From assembly GCA_022013615.1 (NCBI GenBank), contig JAKLQB010000230.1, forward strand, positions 1 through 6,542: a stretch of 6,542 nt of DNA. The letters are read 5' to 3'. Positions 1 to 5,177 of the stretch are shown piece by piece. The position numbers and the translations under genes are program-made. Position 1 is the first letter of the stretch; each line of letters starts with the position of its first letter. Source of the stretch: Desulfobacterales bacterium (GTDB taxonomy: Bacteria; Desulfobacterota; DSM-4660; Desulfatiglandales; Desulfatiglandaceae). Under the pieces are notes generated by a model, which saw nothing but the letters and a program-made list of their open reading frames with translations, did not search any database and was not told where the DNA came from.

Positions 1-228
1 AATTTTTCAATGGGAAGTGAGGGGGCCTTAGGCATGGATTTGAAGTCTAAGCTTTGTGGAATGAGGGATGCCCCCCTCGTTTTCGACTTTATCGCTGGCT
101 TGGGAGGTCGGGAGATAAATGTGAAGACGGTTCGCAGGATTGTAGAAAAGGCAGAGGAGATGCTGAATAAAGGCATTCCCTTGTCGGAATCCTACTGGGT
201 GGACCTTAATCCGGCCATTTTGCCATAA
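1..228 (+). CDS. porA: 2-oxoacid:ferredoxin oxidoreductase, alpha subunit (PorA-type), C-terminal part
   Basis: The frame is open from the first base and reads NFSMGSEGALG, then about 60 more residues to a TAA stop; the gene begins outside the window, leaving 75 codons. The visible part matches the end of PorA-type alpha subunits: the (R)N.S.G..G segment followed by the IAGLGGREI motif (family consensus GLGGRDI) and a short C-terminal helix ending in a YWVDLNP tail. In this family alpha and beta form the catalytic core that decarboxylates a 2-oxoacid oxidatively to acyl-CoA and reduces ferredoxin in the cytoplasm. The beta subunit follows directly downstream, which supports the call. Gamma and delta (ferredoxin-like) subunits would be expected upstream, outside the window. 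Which 2-oxoacid is used cannot be read from this fragment. An internal ATG at 10 is not a real start. Confidence 0.85.
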   Translation, partial: NFSMGSEGALGMDLKSKLCGMRDAPLVFDFIAGLGGREINVKTVRRIVEKAEEMLNKGIPLSESYWVDLNPAILP

Positions 229-244
229 TGCAGAAATCGTCAAA

Positions 245-268
245 TAGTTGAGTAGTTGAGTAGTTGAG
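245..268. repeat. Three perfect tandem copies of an 8-bp unit, TAGTTGAG
   Basis: Units lie at 245-252, 253-260 and 261-268, identical in all eight bases, followed by a partial TTG. They sit in the gap between the alpha and beta subunit genes, which are usually separated by few or no bases. No open frame or hairpin explains them. They look like the degenerate short intergenic repeats found elsewhere in this window. Their function is unknown. Confidence 0.85.
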
Positions 269-328
269 TTGTAAGTTCTGAATAAGCTTGAGAAGATATT
301 GGGGGCATGCGGGCCTTTAAAAAAGAAC

Positions 329-333
329 GGAGA
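329..333 (+). promoter_or_regulatory. Ribosome binding site that decides the porB start
   Basis: GGAGA ends nine bases before the ATG at 343. The earlier in-frame ATG at 307 has only a G run directly touching it and no properly spaced Shine-Dalgarno sequence. This favours 343 as the start. Confidence 0.6.
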
Positions 334-342
334 AATAGGACT

Positions 343-1251
343 ATGAACGGCGAACGAAGTGCAAATAGGGAAGCGCTTTTTGTTTCGGGTCACAGGGCAT
401 GCCATGGTTGTGGTTTGGCTTTGGCAGTCCGGCATATTCTGAAGGCGACCGGTCCGGATGTGATTGTTGTGACGCCGACAGGTTGCCTGGAGACCTTTTC
501 CTCACCATACGGGTACTCGCCGTGGAGGGTTCCCTGGATACACCATCTTTTTGAGAATGCACCTGCAGTAGCAAGTGGTATTGCGGCAGCCCTTTCTGCT
601 CAAAAAAGAAACAACGTCAGGGTGGTGGTAATCGGCGGAGATGGATCAACCTTTGACATTGGTTTTGGCGCTTTATCGGGTATGCTTGAAAGGGGTGATG
701 ATGTCCTTTACATTTGTACGGACAATGGCGCTTACATGAATACAGGAGGACAAAGGAGTGGGGCAACTCCGACATACTCATCCACGACCACCCACCCTGC
801 TGGCAGGAAATCCATGGGGAAACCCCAGTTAAAAAAGGATCTCCCCACCATAGTCGCCGATCACGGTGCTCCATACGTGGCCACAGCATCTGTGGCCTAT
901 CTTAAGGATCTGCGTAAGAAGGTCGAAAAGGCAATGACATATCACGGGCCACGCTATATTCAGATCGATACACCATGTCCTTCAGGGTGGGGTTTTTCTT
1001 CAGAACTTGCCTTAGAGATTGGGCGCCTGGGGGTCAATTGCGGGCTCGTTCCTCTTTTTGAGATGGAAAATGGTAATATAACACGGGTCCGTAAGATCAA
1101 AAAAAAGCTGCCAGTTGCCGAATATCTAAAAGCACAATCGCGTTTCAAGCATTTGCTCAAAGAAGATGGCAGCGACTATCTAAAGGAACTTCAGGAGATA
1201 GCGGATCAAAATATAGCGAAATATGCGATGATTTACACCGCCGATCCGTAG
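343..1251 (+). CDS. porB: 2-oxoacid:ferredoxin oxidoreductase, beta subunit (PorB-type, thiamine diphosphate binding)
   Basis: This 302-residue protein is the thiamine-diphosphate subunit of a pyruvate-type oxidoreductase. Near the N terminus is CHGCG (Cys20, Cys23), then Cys48 in PTGCLE and Cys212 in TPCPSGW; these four positions are the cysteines expected to hold a [4Fe-4S] cluster in PorB proteins. The thiamine/Mg motif starts with GDGSTFDIG (99-107) and continues to DNGAYMNTGGQRSGATP (127-143), a hallmark of the family. The C-terminal part from about 215 is the usual beta-subunit tail. Its length is normal for the family (about 300-315 residues). An in-frame ATG at 307 would add 12 basic residues (MRAFKKERRNRT), but its ribosome site is poor. 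With PorA upstream it should oxidise a 2-oxoacid to acyl-CoA, CO2 and reduced ferredoxin. Pyruvate and branched-chain oxoacids are both possible; the dehydrogenase downstream makes amino-acid-derived oxoacids plausible. Confidence 0.92.
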   Translation: MNGERSANREALFVSGHRACHGCGLALAVRHILKATGPDVIVVTPTGCLETFSSPYGYSPWRVPWIHHLFENAPAVASGIAAALSAQKRNNVRVVVIGGDGSTFDIGFGALSGMLERGDDVLYICTDNGAYMNTGGQRSGATPTYSSTTTHPAGRKSMGKPQLKKDLPTIVADHGAPYVATASVAYLKDLRKKVEKAMTYHGPRYIQIDTPCPSGWGFSSELALEIGRLGVNCGLVPLFEMENGNITRVRKIKKKLPVAEYLKAQSRFKHLLKEDGSDYLKELQEIADQNIAKYAMIYTADP

Positions 1252-1264
1252 CTACTTTGTAATA

Positions 1265-1332
1265 TGTAGACCTTGTTATTTGATCTAAGAGCTGTGTCAG
1301 AACAACTTCTTAACCACTTAACGAGGTCTATA
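1265..1332 (+). promoter_or_regulatory. Possible structured RNA leader upstream of ppnP
   Basis: Bases 1265-1278 can pair with 1319-1332 as a 14-bp RNA stem: 12 Watson-Crick pairs plus G-U at 1266/1331 and U-G at 1274/1323. The 40-base loop holds a second small stem, TAAGA at 1286-1290 with TCTTA at 1308-1312, closed by a further G-U. The basal stem ends two bases before the AAGGAGG ribosome site at 1335-1341. No T run follows, so this is not an intrinsic terminator for porB. I do not recognise a known riboswitch class. A role in ppnP translation or mRNA processing is inference. Confidence 0.45.
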
Positions 1333-1334
1333 CT

Positions 1335-1341
1335 AAGGAGG
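1335..1341 (+). promoter_or_regulatory. Strong Shine-Dalgarno sequence for ppnP
   Basis: AAGGAGG lies eight bases before the ATG at 1350. It is a full consensus match, placed immediately outside the possible basal stem of the leader. Confidence 0.8.
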
Positions 1342-1349
1342 AAAAGAAA

Positions 1350-1628
1350 ATGATCAAAGTCAACGAATACTTGGAAGGCAGGGTAAAAAGTCTGGGTTTT
1401 GAAACAGATGATGTTCCATACACGGCTGGGGTACTCTTACCAGGAGAATATTCCTTTGACACGGAAAAAGAGGAGCACCTTACAGTGACCGTAGGGGAGT
1501 TTGAGCTTCGTCCACCGGGTTCGGATTGGAAGATAGCGAAGATTGGTGATACAGTGGTGATCCCGGCCAAATCGAAATTCGATTTGAAGGTGTCAAAGCC
1601 AGCCTCATATGTGTGCGCATACAAGTAA
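1350..1628 (+). CDS. ppnP: Pyrimidine/purine nucleoside phosphorylase PpnP (DUF1255 family, small cupin)
   Basis: The 92-residue product aligns over its whole length with E. coli PpnP (YaiE, 94 residues). Shared features are an N-terminal NEYLEGRVKSLGF (5-17), a central GEYSFDTEKEEHLTV, a PPGSDWK turn, and the C-terminal PAKSKFDLKVSKPASYVCAYK region (about 72-92; E. coli has PGHSEFHLQV...SYLCRY). PpnP is a single-domain cupin that splits several purine and pyrimidine nucleosides with phosphate, giving the free base and (deoxy)ribose-1-phosphate in the cytoplasm. There is no signal peptide. The start is fixed by AAGGAGG eight bases upstream. Its place between an oxoacid oxidoreductase and amino acid genes is unexpected; ribose-1-phosphate as a carbon source is one possible link, but this is a guess. 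Confidence 0.9.
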   Translation: MIKVNEYLEGRVKSLGFETDDVPYTAGVLLPGEYSFDTEKEEHLTVTVGEFELRPPGSDWKIAKIGDTVVIPAKSKFDLKVSKPASYVCAYK

Positions 1629-1650
1629 TAAAATCGCCTTGCGATTTTAT
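1628..1650 (+). terminator. Strong hairpin between ppnP and the DUF362 gene, terminator-like
   Basis: ATAAAATCGC (1628-1637) and GCGATTTTAT (1641-1650) form a perfect 10-bp stem with a 3-base CTT loop. The left arm starts on the last base of the ppnP stop codon, and the right arm contains TTTT, so the fold resembles a compact Rho-independent terminator. The T run is short and lies inside the stem, and the next gene's ribosome site follows within 10 bases. Partial termination or 3'-end protection is as likely as full termination. Confidence 0.55.
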
Positions 1651-1669
1651 ATAACATGGAGGACTTCCA

Positions 1670-2875
1670 ATGAGCAAAAGCAAAGTATCAATCGTTAAGA
1701 CAAATCCCAAGCCTGAGTATCCTGAAATTAGGGAGACCGTGCAGCAGGCCCTTGATCTGATCGGTGGTATAAAGGACATCATCAAACCCGGGCATTTAGT
1801 TCTAATCAACCCGAGCTGGGTAGCGCCCCCGGTAGAGAGGGAAGCAGGCTGCATCACTATTCCGGAGATACCGCGCGCCCTTGCCGATATAGTAAAAGAG
1901 CTTGGTGCTCGTCCTGTAATTGCGGAATCCTCTGCTGTGGGTGTAGATTGTGAGAAGGTCATCGAGGAGTCCGGCTACCAGGAGCTTAGGGACATGGGCT
2001 ATGATGTGATCAATCTAAAAAAAACACCCCATGTTGACCTTCCTGTAGAAAATGGCAAAATATTTGAGACCGTCCAGTGCTGGGAACTGGTACAGGAGGC
2101 AGATGTAGTAATCAGTGTGCCCAAGCTCAAAACACACGATCAGACAGAAATGACCTGCTCCATCAAAAAGCTCAAGGGTCTGCTCACGGACGAAGGCAAA
2201 AAGGGCATGCACCAAGAGGGCCTTTTCGATGGAGTTGTGGACCTGTTGTCTGCGGTAAAACCCCGCCTAACCGTGGTGGACGCCATCATCTGTCAGGAGG
2301 GTGTAGGTCCTGTCTTTGGAAAACCAGTGGAGATGAATCTCATTTTAGCGGGAAAAGACCTTGTGGCTGTGGATTCTACCTGTGCTCAACTTATTGGATA
2401 TGAACCCGAGGATATATTATTGACAGTAAATGCAGCGGCCCGGAGATTGGGAGTGATGAACCCGGATCAGATCGAGGTCGTAGGAGAGCCCTTAGATGGG
2501 GTCAAACGCCGTTTTCTCCGCTCCACTGAGGATAGTCCTGTAAAGGATGTGGAGGGTTTCCAGCTCATACATGGGGAAGCCGCCTGTACAGGCTGTCGCA
2601 ATACAGTCATGAGCGCACTTATTGACATGCGAAATGCTGACCAGTTGATGCATCTGCCGGGAGTAACCGTGTTGACCGGTGGGGCTCTCGTTCCGGAAGG
2701 TGTGCCAGTAGAGGACGTTGTGACCATAGGTAAGTGTACGTCTAAAGAAGACCGGAACGAACGTTACGTCAAGGGTTGTCCGCCAAATAATTCCGCTGTT
2801 GTCAAGGCGATTATCGGTGACAGGGCCGAGGTAAAGCGGATGTATGCCGAAGAGGGCCTGGATAAGACAGGATAA
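1670..2875 (+). CDS. DUF362 family protein with a four-cysteine C-terminal domain
   Basis: This 401-residue protein belongs to the DUF362 family (COG2006). Residues about 5-280 form the DUF362 core: INPSW (46-50), the signature PKLKTH at 151-156 followed by SIKKLKGLL (164-172), a VVDAI strand (202-206) and an AVDSTCAQLIGY segment (233-244). Residues about 295-385 form a separate C-terminal region with CTGC (Cys306, Cys309), Cys356 and Cys370, spaced as if to bind an iron-sulfur cluster or another metal. No classical ferredoxin CxxCxxCxxxC motif is present. There is no signal peptide or membrane segment, so it is probably cytoplasmic. GGAGG at 1658-1662 sits seven bases before the ATG. The family has no established reaction that I can name. 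Between an oxoacid oxidoreductase and an amino acid dehydrogenase, a redox or amino-acid-related role is conceivable. The last four residues (DKTG) are encoded by a repeat arm. Confidence 0.85.
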   Translation: MSKSKVSIVKTNPKPEYPEIRETVQQALDLIGGIKDIIKPGHLVLINPSWVAPPVEREAGCITIPEIPRALADIVKELGARPVIAESSAVGVDCEKVIEESGYQELRDMGYDVINLKKTPHVDLPVENGKIFETVQCWELVQEADVVISVPKLKTHDQTEMTCSIKKLKGLLTDEGKKGMHQEGLFDGVVDLLSAVKPRLTVVDAIICQEGVGPVFGKPVEMNLILAGKDLVAVDSTCAQLIGYEPEDILLTVNAAARRLGVMNPDQIEVVGEPLDGVKRRFLRSTEDSPVKDVEGFQLIHGEAACTGCRNTVMSALIDMRNADQLMHLPGVTVLTGGALVPEGVPVEDVVTIGKCTSKEDRNERYVKGCPPNNSAVVKAIIGDRAEVKRMYAEEGLDKTG

Positions 2876-2903
2876 GCTATTGAGTTAATCCTGTTATCCT
2901 GTC
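2866..2903. repeat. 10-bp perfect inverted repeat overlapping the end of the DUF362 gene
   Basis: GACAGGATAA (2866-2875) and TTATCCTGTC (2894-2903) are exact reverse complements separated by 18 bases. The left arm contains the TAA stop of the DUF362 gene. The right arm is preceded by TTAATCCTG (2885-2893), so the right side is also an imperfect direct repeat of the TTAATCCTG/TTATCCTGT type. The transcript could fold into a hairpin. No T run follows, so it is a poor intrinsic terminator and is more likely an intergenic repeat element. Confidence 0.7.
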
Positions 2904-2924
2904 AAGAATGTCTGAACAGTTAAA

Positions 2925-2932
2925 AAAGGAGA
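2925..2932 (+). promoter_or_regulatory. Ribosome binding site that decides the dehydrogenase start
   Basis: AAAGGAGA ends six bases before the start codon (the A of the ATG at 2938). The earlier in-frame ATG at 2908 follows the repeat right arm and has no purine-rich site before it. Family alignment also begins at 2938. Confidence 0.75.
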
Positions 2933-2937
2933 TAATT

Positions 2938-4023
2938 ATGGATGCAATTTTCAATTACATGGAGAAATACGATTATGAGAATCTATTTCTTTGCCAGGAC
3001 AAGGCCCTTGATTTTAAGGCCATTATTGCCATTCACGACACAACTCTTGGGCCTGCCACGGGCGGTTGCCGCATGTGGGAGTATGACAGTGAGATGGAAG
3101 CCATTGAAGATGCCTTGCGACTGGCCCGTGGAATGACCTATAAGTACGCTGCGGCCGGAGTGAATCTGGGGGGTGGGAAGGCCGTTATCATAGGGGATCC
3201 GAAGCGCAAGGACCGGGAACCCGTTTTTCGGGCCCTGGGAAAATTCATCAATCGCCTTGGTGGCAAATACATCACAGGAGAGGATGTGGGAACCACGTTG
3301 AAAGATATGGAATACATCCGCATGGAGACAGAACACGTCGTTACCCTTCCAACTTATCTTGGTGGAGCCGGAGACATTGCTCCCATGACGGCCTTTGGGA
3401 CTATTCGGGCCATGCAGGCATGTTGTAATCGTGTCTACGGATCCGACAGTCTGGAAGGGAAGAGAGTAACCGTGCAGGGTCTGGGAGCCGTGGGACACAA
3501 CGTAGTCGAGCAGCTTCACGCGCTCGGGACAAAAATATTTGTGACCGATATTGATTCGGAAAAAGTAGATGCAATGGTTTCCAGGTATGGTGTGGAAAAA
3601 GTAGACATTGATGCTATATACGATGTGGACTGCGACATATTCTGCCCGTGTGCCCTGGGCGCTATAATAAGCGATGACACCCTGAACCGGCTAAAATGCA
3701 AAATTATTTGCGGCAGCGCCAATAATCAGCTTAAAGAAGAACGCCATGGTGACCTCCTGGAGAAAAAGGGAATGGTTTACGCTCCTGACTACATTACAAA
3801 TGCCGGAGGGACCATCTACGATACAGACAGACTGGGAGTGGGTGGTGTAAGCCACGAGCGCGGCAAGGAAAAGGTGTCCCGCATCTATGATAACATGAAC
3901 CGGGTATTCGAAATTGCTGATCGGGATAAGATCCCGACTTATCTGGCGGCTGACCGCATGGCTGAGGAAAGAATAAAGCAAATTGCTGAAGTCAAGAAAT
4001 ATAGAGATGATTTGAGACCATAG
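2938..4023 (+). CDS. Leucine-dehydrogenase-family amino acid dehydrogenase, substrate uncertain
   Basis: The 361-residue product aligns from end to end with Bacillus leucine dehydrogenase (about 364 residues). It deaminates an L-amino acid reversibly to a 2-oxoacid and ammonia with NAD. The N-terminal catalytic domain has GMTYKYAAAGVNLGGGK with Lys69 and Lys81 (Lys68 and Lys80 in B. sphaericus) and ITGEDVG with the catalytic Asp116. The Rossmann domain has VQGLGAVG (179-186) and Asp204 after the second strand, favouring NAD over NADP. Downstream are APCALG-like CPCALG (237-241), GSANNQLKEERHGD and YAPDYITNAGG (281-291). The four residues lining the side-chain pocket of leucine dehydrogenase (Leu40, Ala113, Val291, Val294) are here Thr41, Gly114, Thr292 and Asp295, so the substrate may not be leucine or valine. 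A two-residue insertion follows this site. A longer start at 2908 (371 residues) lacks a ribosome site. Confidence 0.88.
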   Translation: MDAIFNYMEKYDYENLFLCQDKALDFKAIIAIHDTTLGPATGGCRMWEYDSEMEAIEDALRLARGMTYKYAAAGVNLGGGKAVIIGDPKRKDREPVFRALGKFINRLGGKYITGEDVGTTLKDMEYIRMETEHVVTLPTYLGGAGDIAPMTAFGTIRAMQACCNRVYGSDSLEGKRVTVQGLGAVGHNVVEQLHALGTKIFVTDIDSEKVDAMVSRYGVEKVDIDAIYDVDCDIFCPCALGAIISDDTLNRLKCKIICGSANNQLKEERHGDLLEKKGMVYAPDYITNAGGTIYDTDRLGVGGVSHERGKEKVSRIYDNMNRVFEIADRDKIPTYLAADRMAEERIKQIAEVKKYRDDLRP

Positions 4024-4059
4024 CAACTAATCTCACTTGGGAATTTCGTATATAACGCC

Positions 4060-4998
4060 ATGAAAACCAAAACAGAAAAGGAAATCTTGCTGGTGGCACT
4101 TGGAGGTAATGCCCTTATCCGTAAGGGACAGGTGGGCACTATTGAAGAGCAGTTTCAAAACCTCAAAATGTCCATTCGGCAGATTGCCCGGCTTTCTGAG
4201 GAGTACAAAATCATCATCACTCACGGAAACGGTCCCCAGGTGGGAAATCTGCTACTGCAGCAGGAATCTTGCAATGCGGTTCCAAAATTACCCCTTGAGA
4301 TCCTGGTAGCCCAAACTCAAGGCCAAATCGGTTACATGATCGAGTCGACCCTTGACAGCGAATTGAGAAAGATGGGGGTTATATCCCAGAAATCTTTGGT
4401 GAACCTTATCACTTATGTAGTCGTGGATGAAAATGATCCGGCCTTTCAAAACCCATCGAAACCAGTTGGCCCTGTCTACACAGAGGCAAAAGCGGCAACC
4501 CTGCCTTACCTGACCCGAAAAACCGAAAAAGGATACCGGCGAGTTGTGGCTTCTCCCCAGCCCGTCACCATCATAGAAAAACACGAAATAGTTAAACTTA
4601 TCGAAATGGACTTTATCGTCATCTGCTGTGGAGGAGGAGGAATTCCTGTAATCAAGAAGGGACGTACTTTCACAGGCGTGAATGCCGTTATTGACAAGGA
4701 TCTGGCCAGCGCTAAGTTAGCAGAAGAAGTGGGAGTGGATATCTTGCTCATAGCAAGTGATGTTGATGGGGCCATTCTTCGTTACGGAGAGCCGGATCAG
4801 GAACTTCTCCGCATAGTGACCCTTGATGAAATCACCAGGTACCTCGCAGAAGGGCACTTTTCGCCCGGTTCCATGGGACCCAAGATAGAAGCTGCCATTC
4901 AGTTTATCCAGGGCAATGGAAAAAGGGCCTTAATCACCTCCATTGAAACTATTGAAGAATCTATCGCAGGAAAGGCTGGCACTGAGATCGTGAAATAG
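4060..4998 (+). CDS. arcC: Carbamate kinase
   Basis: This 312-residue protein has the full set of carbamate kinase motifs: ALGGNAL (13-19), ITHGNGPQVGNLLLQQE (53-69), YVVVDENDPAFQNPSKPVGP (119-138), RRVVASPQP (160-168), CCGGGGIPV (189-197), GVNAVIDKDLASAKLA (206-221), SDVDGAILRYGEPDQ (233-247) and GSMGPKIEA (270-278). It catalyses carbamoyl phosphate + ADP to ATP + carbamate, which breaks down to CO2 and ammonia, the energy-yielding last step of the arginine deiminase route. It can also serve purine or allantoin breakdown. Its length is normal. The gene starts 36 bases after the dehydrogenase stop, so the two are probably co-transcribed. No good Shine-Dalgarno sequence precedes the ATG; AAGGA at 4079-4083 lies inside the reading frame and would only suit starts that cut into the first strand. 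ArcA and ArcB are not in the window. Confidence 0.95.
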   Translation: MKTKTEKEILLVALGGNALIRKGQVGTIEEQFQNLKMSIRQIARLSEEYKIIITHGNGPQVGNLLLQQESCNAVPKLPLEILVAQTQGQIGYMIESTLDSELRKMGVISQKSLVNLITYVVVDENDPAFQNPSKPVGPVYTEAKAATLPYLTRKTEKGYRRVVASPQPVTIIEKHEIVKLIEMDFIVICCGGGGIPVIKKGRTFTGVNAVIDKDLASAKLAEEVGVDILLIASDVDGAILRYGEPDQELLRIVTLDEITRYLAEGHFSPGSMGPKIEAAIQFIQGNGKRALITSIETIEESIAGKAGTEIVK

Positions 4999-5070
4999 AA
5001 AGCTTAAGGTAACGTTTACAGATTAGCTTATTAGTTGATTTTCATAGGGAATTATTGCACTAACAACGAA

Positions 5071-5095
5071 GATACTCGATACTTGATACTCGATA
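5071..5095. repeat. Heptanucleotide tandem repeat, GATACTC type, about 3.5 units
   Basis: Units are GATACTC (5071-5077), GATACTT (5078-5084), GATACTC (5085-5091) and a partial GATA (5092-5095). Only one base differs among the three full units. It is non-coding and is different in sequence from the repeat between porA and porB. Confidence 0.8.
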
Positions 5096-5129
5096 GGCCA
5101 AGAGAATATCAATCCCGGCAAGGCGGAAG

Positions 5130-5157
5130 CCAGTTTCAAATTTCCAGTTTCAAGTAT
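5130..5157. repeat. 14-bp tandem duplication containing CCAGTTTCAA
   Basis: CCAGTTTCAA occurs at 5130-5139 and again at 5144-5153, giving a 14-base period. The last four bases of the two units differ (ATTT and GTAT). It lies about 20 bases upstream of the rocD start codon and seven bases before its ribosome site. Confidence 0.7.
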
Positions 5158-5163
5158 AGAGGG

Positions 5164-5170
5164 AAGGAGG
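5164..5170 (+). promoter_or_regulatory. Strong Shine-Dalgarno sequence for rocD
   Basis: AAGGAGG ends seven bases before the ATG at 5178. It is a full consensus match and settles the start. Confidence 0.8.
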
Positions 5171-5177
5171 AGTAACA

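Larger units (their letters stand above)
4999..5177 (+). other. 179-base gap before rocD: two short repeats, possible promoter region
   Basis: This is the largest gap in the window. It holds a weak imperfect hairpin just after arcC (AAGCT...AGCTT arms around 5000-5029), an AT-rich stretch to about 5060, a 7-bp tandem repeat and a 14-bp duplication. It ends in the rocD ribosome site. The size suggests rocD may have its own promoter, but I see no convincing -35/-10 pair. TTGATT at 5035 has no good partner 17 bases on. Confidence 0.5.

Noticed and set aside
307..342. Longer porB start at ATG 307, adding MRAFKKERRNRT
   Set aside because: No spaced ribosome site before it; GGAGA at 329-333 fits the ATG at 343, and family proteins begin near there.
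1480..1962. 160-codon open frame on the minus strand
   Set aside because: It crosses the ppnP-DUF362 hairpin and both conserved genes in antisense; low-complexity Ser/Pro/Ile-rich translation without motifs.
2908..2937. Longer dehydrogenase start at ATG 2908
   Set aside because: It follows the repeat right arm without a Shine-Dalgarno sequence, while AAAGGAGA is well placed for 2938, where the family alignment begins.
2983..3519. 178-codon open frame on the minus strand
   Set aside because: It is antisense to the well-supported dehydrogenase gene, and the translation has no recognisable domain.
5000..5029. Intrinsic terminator after arcC
   Set aside because: Arms AAGCT/AGCTT need a bulge, the stem is AT-rich and no T run follows.
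5035..5063. Sigma-70 promoter for rocD (TTGATT then CACTAA 17 bases later)
   Set aside because: The -10 candidate is a poor match to TATAAT; the call would be no better than chance.
5071..5157. CRISPR-like array
   Set aside because: Units are 7 and 14 bp with no unique spacers and no cas genes; these are simple tandem repeats.
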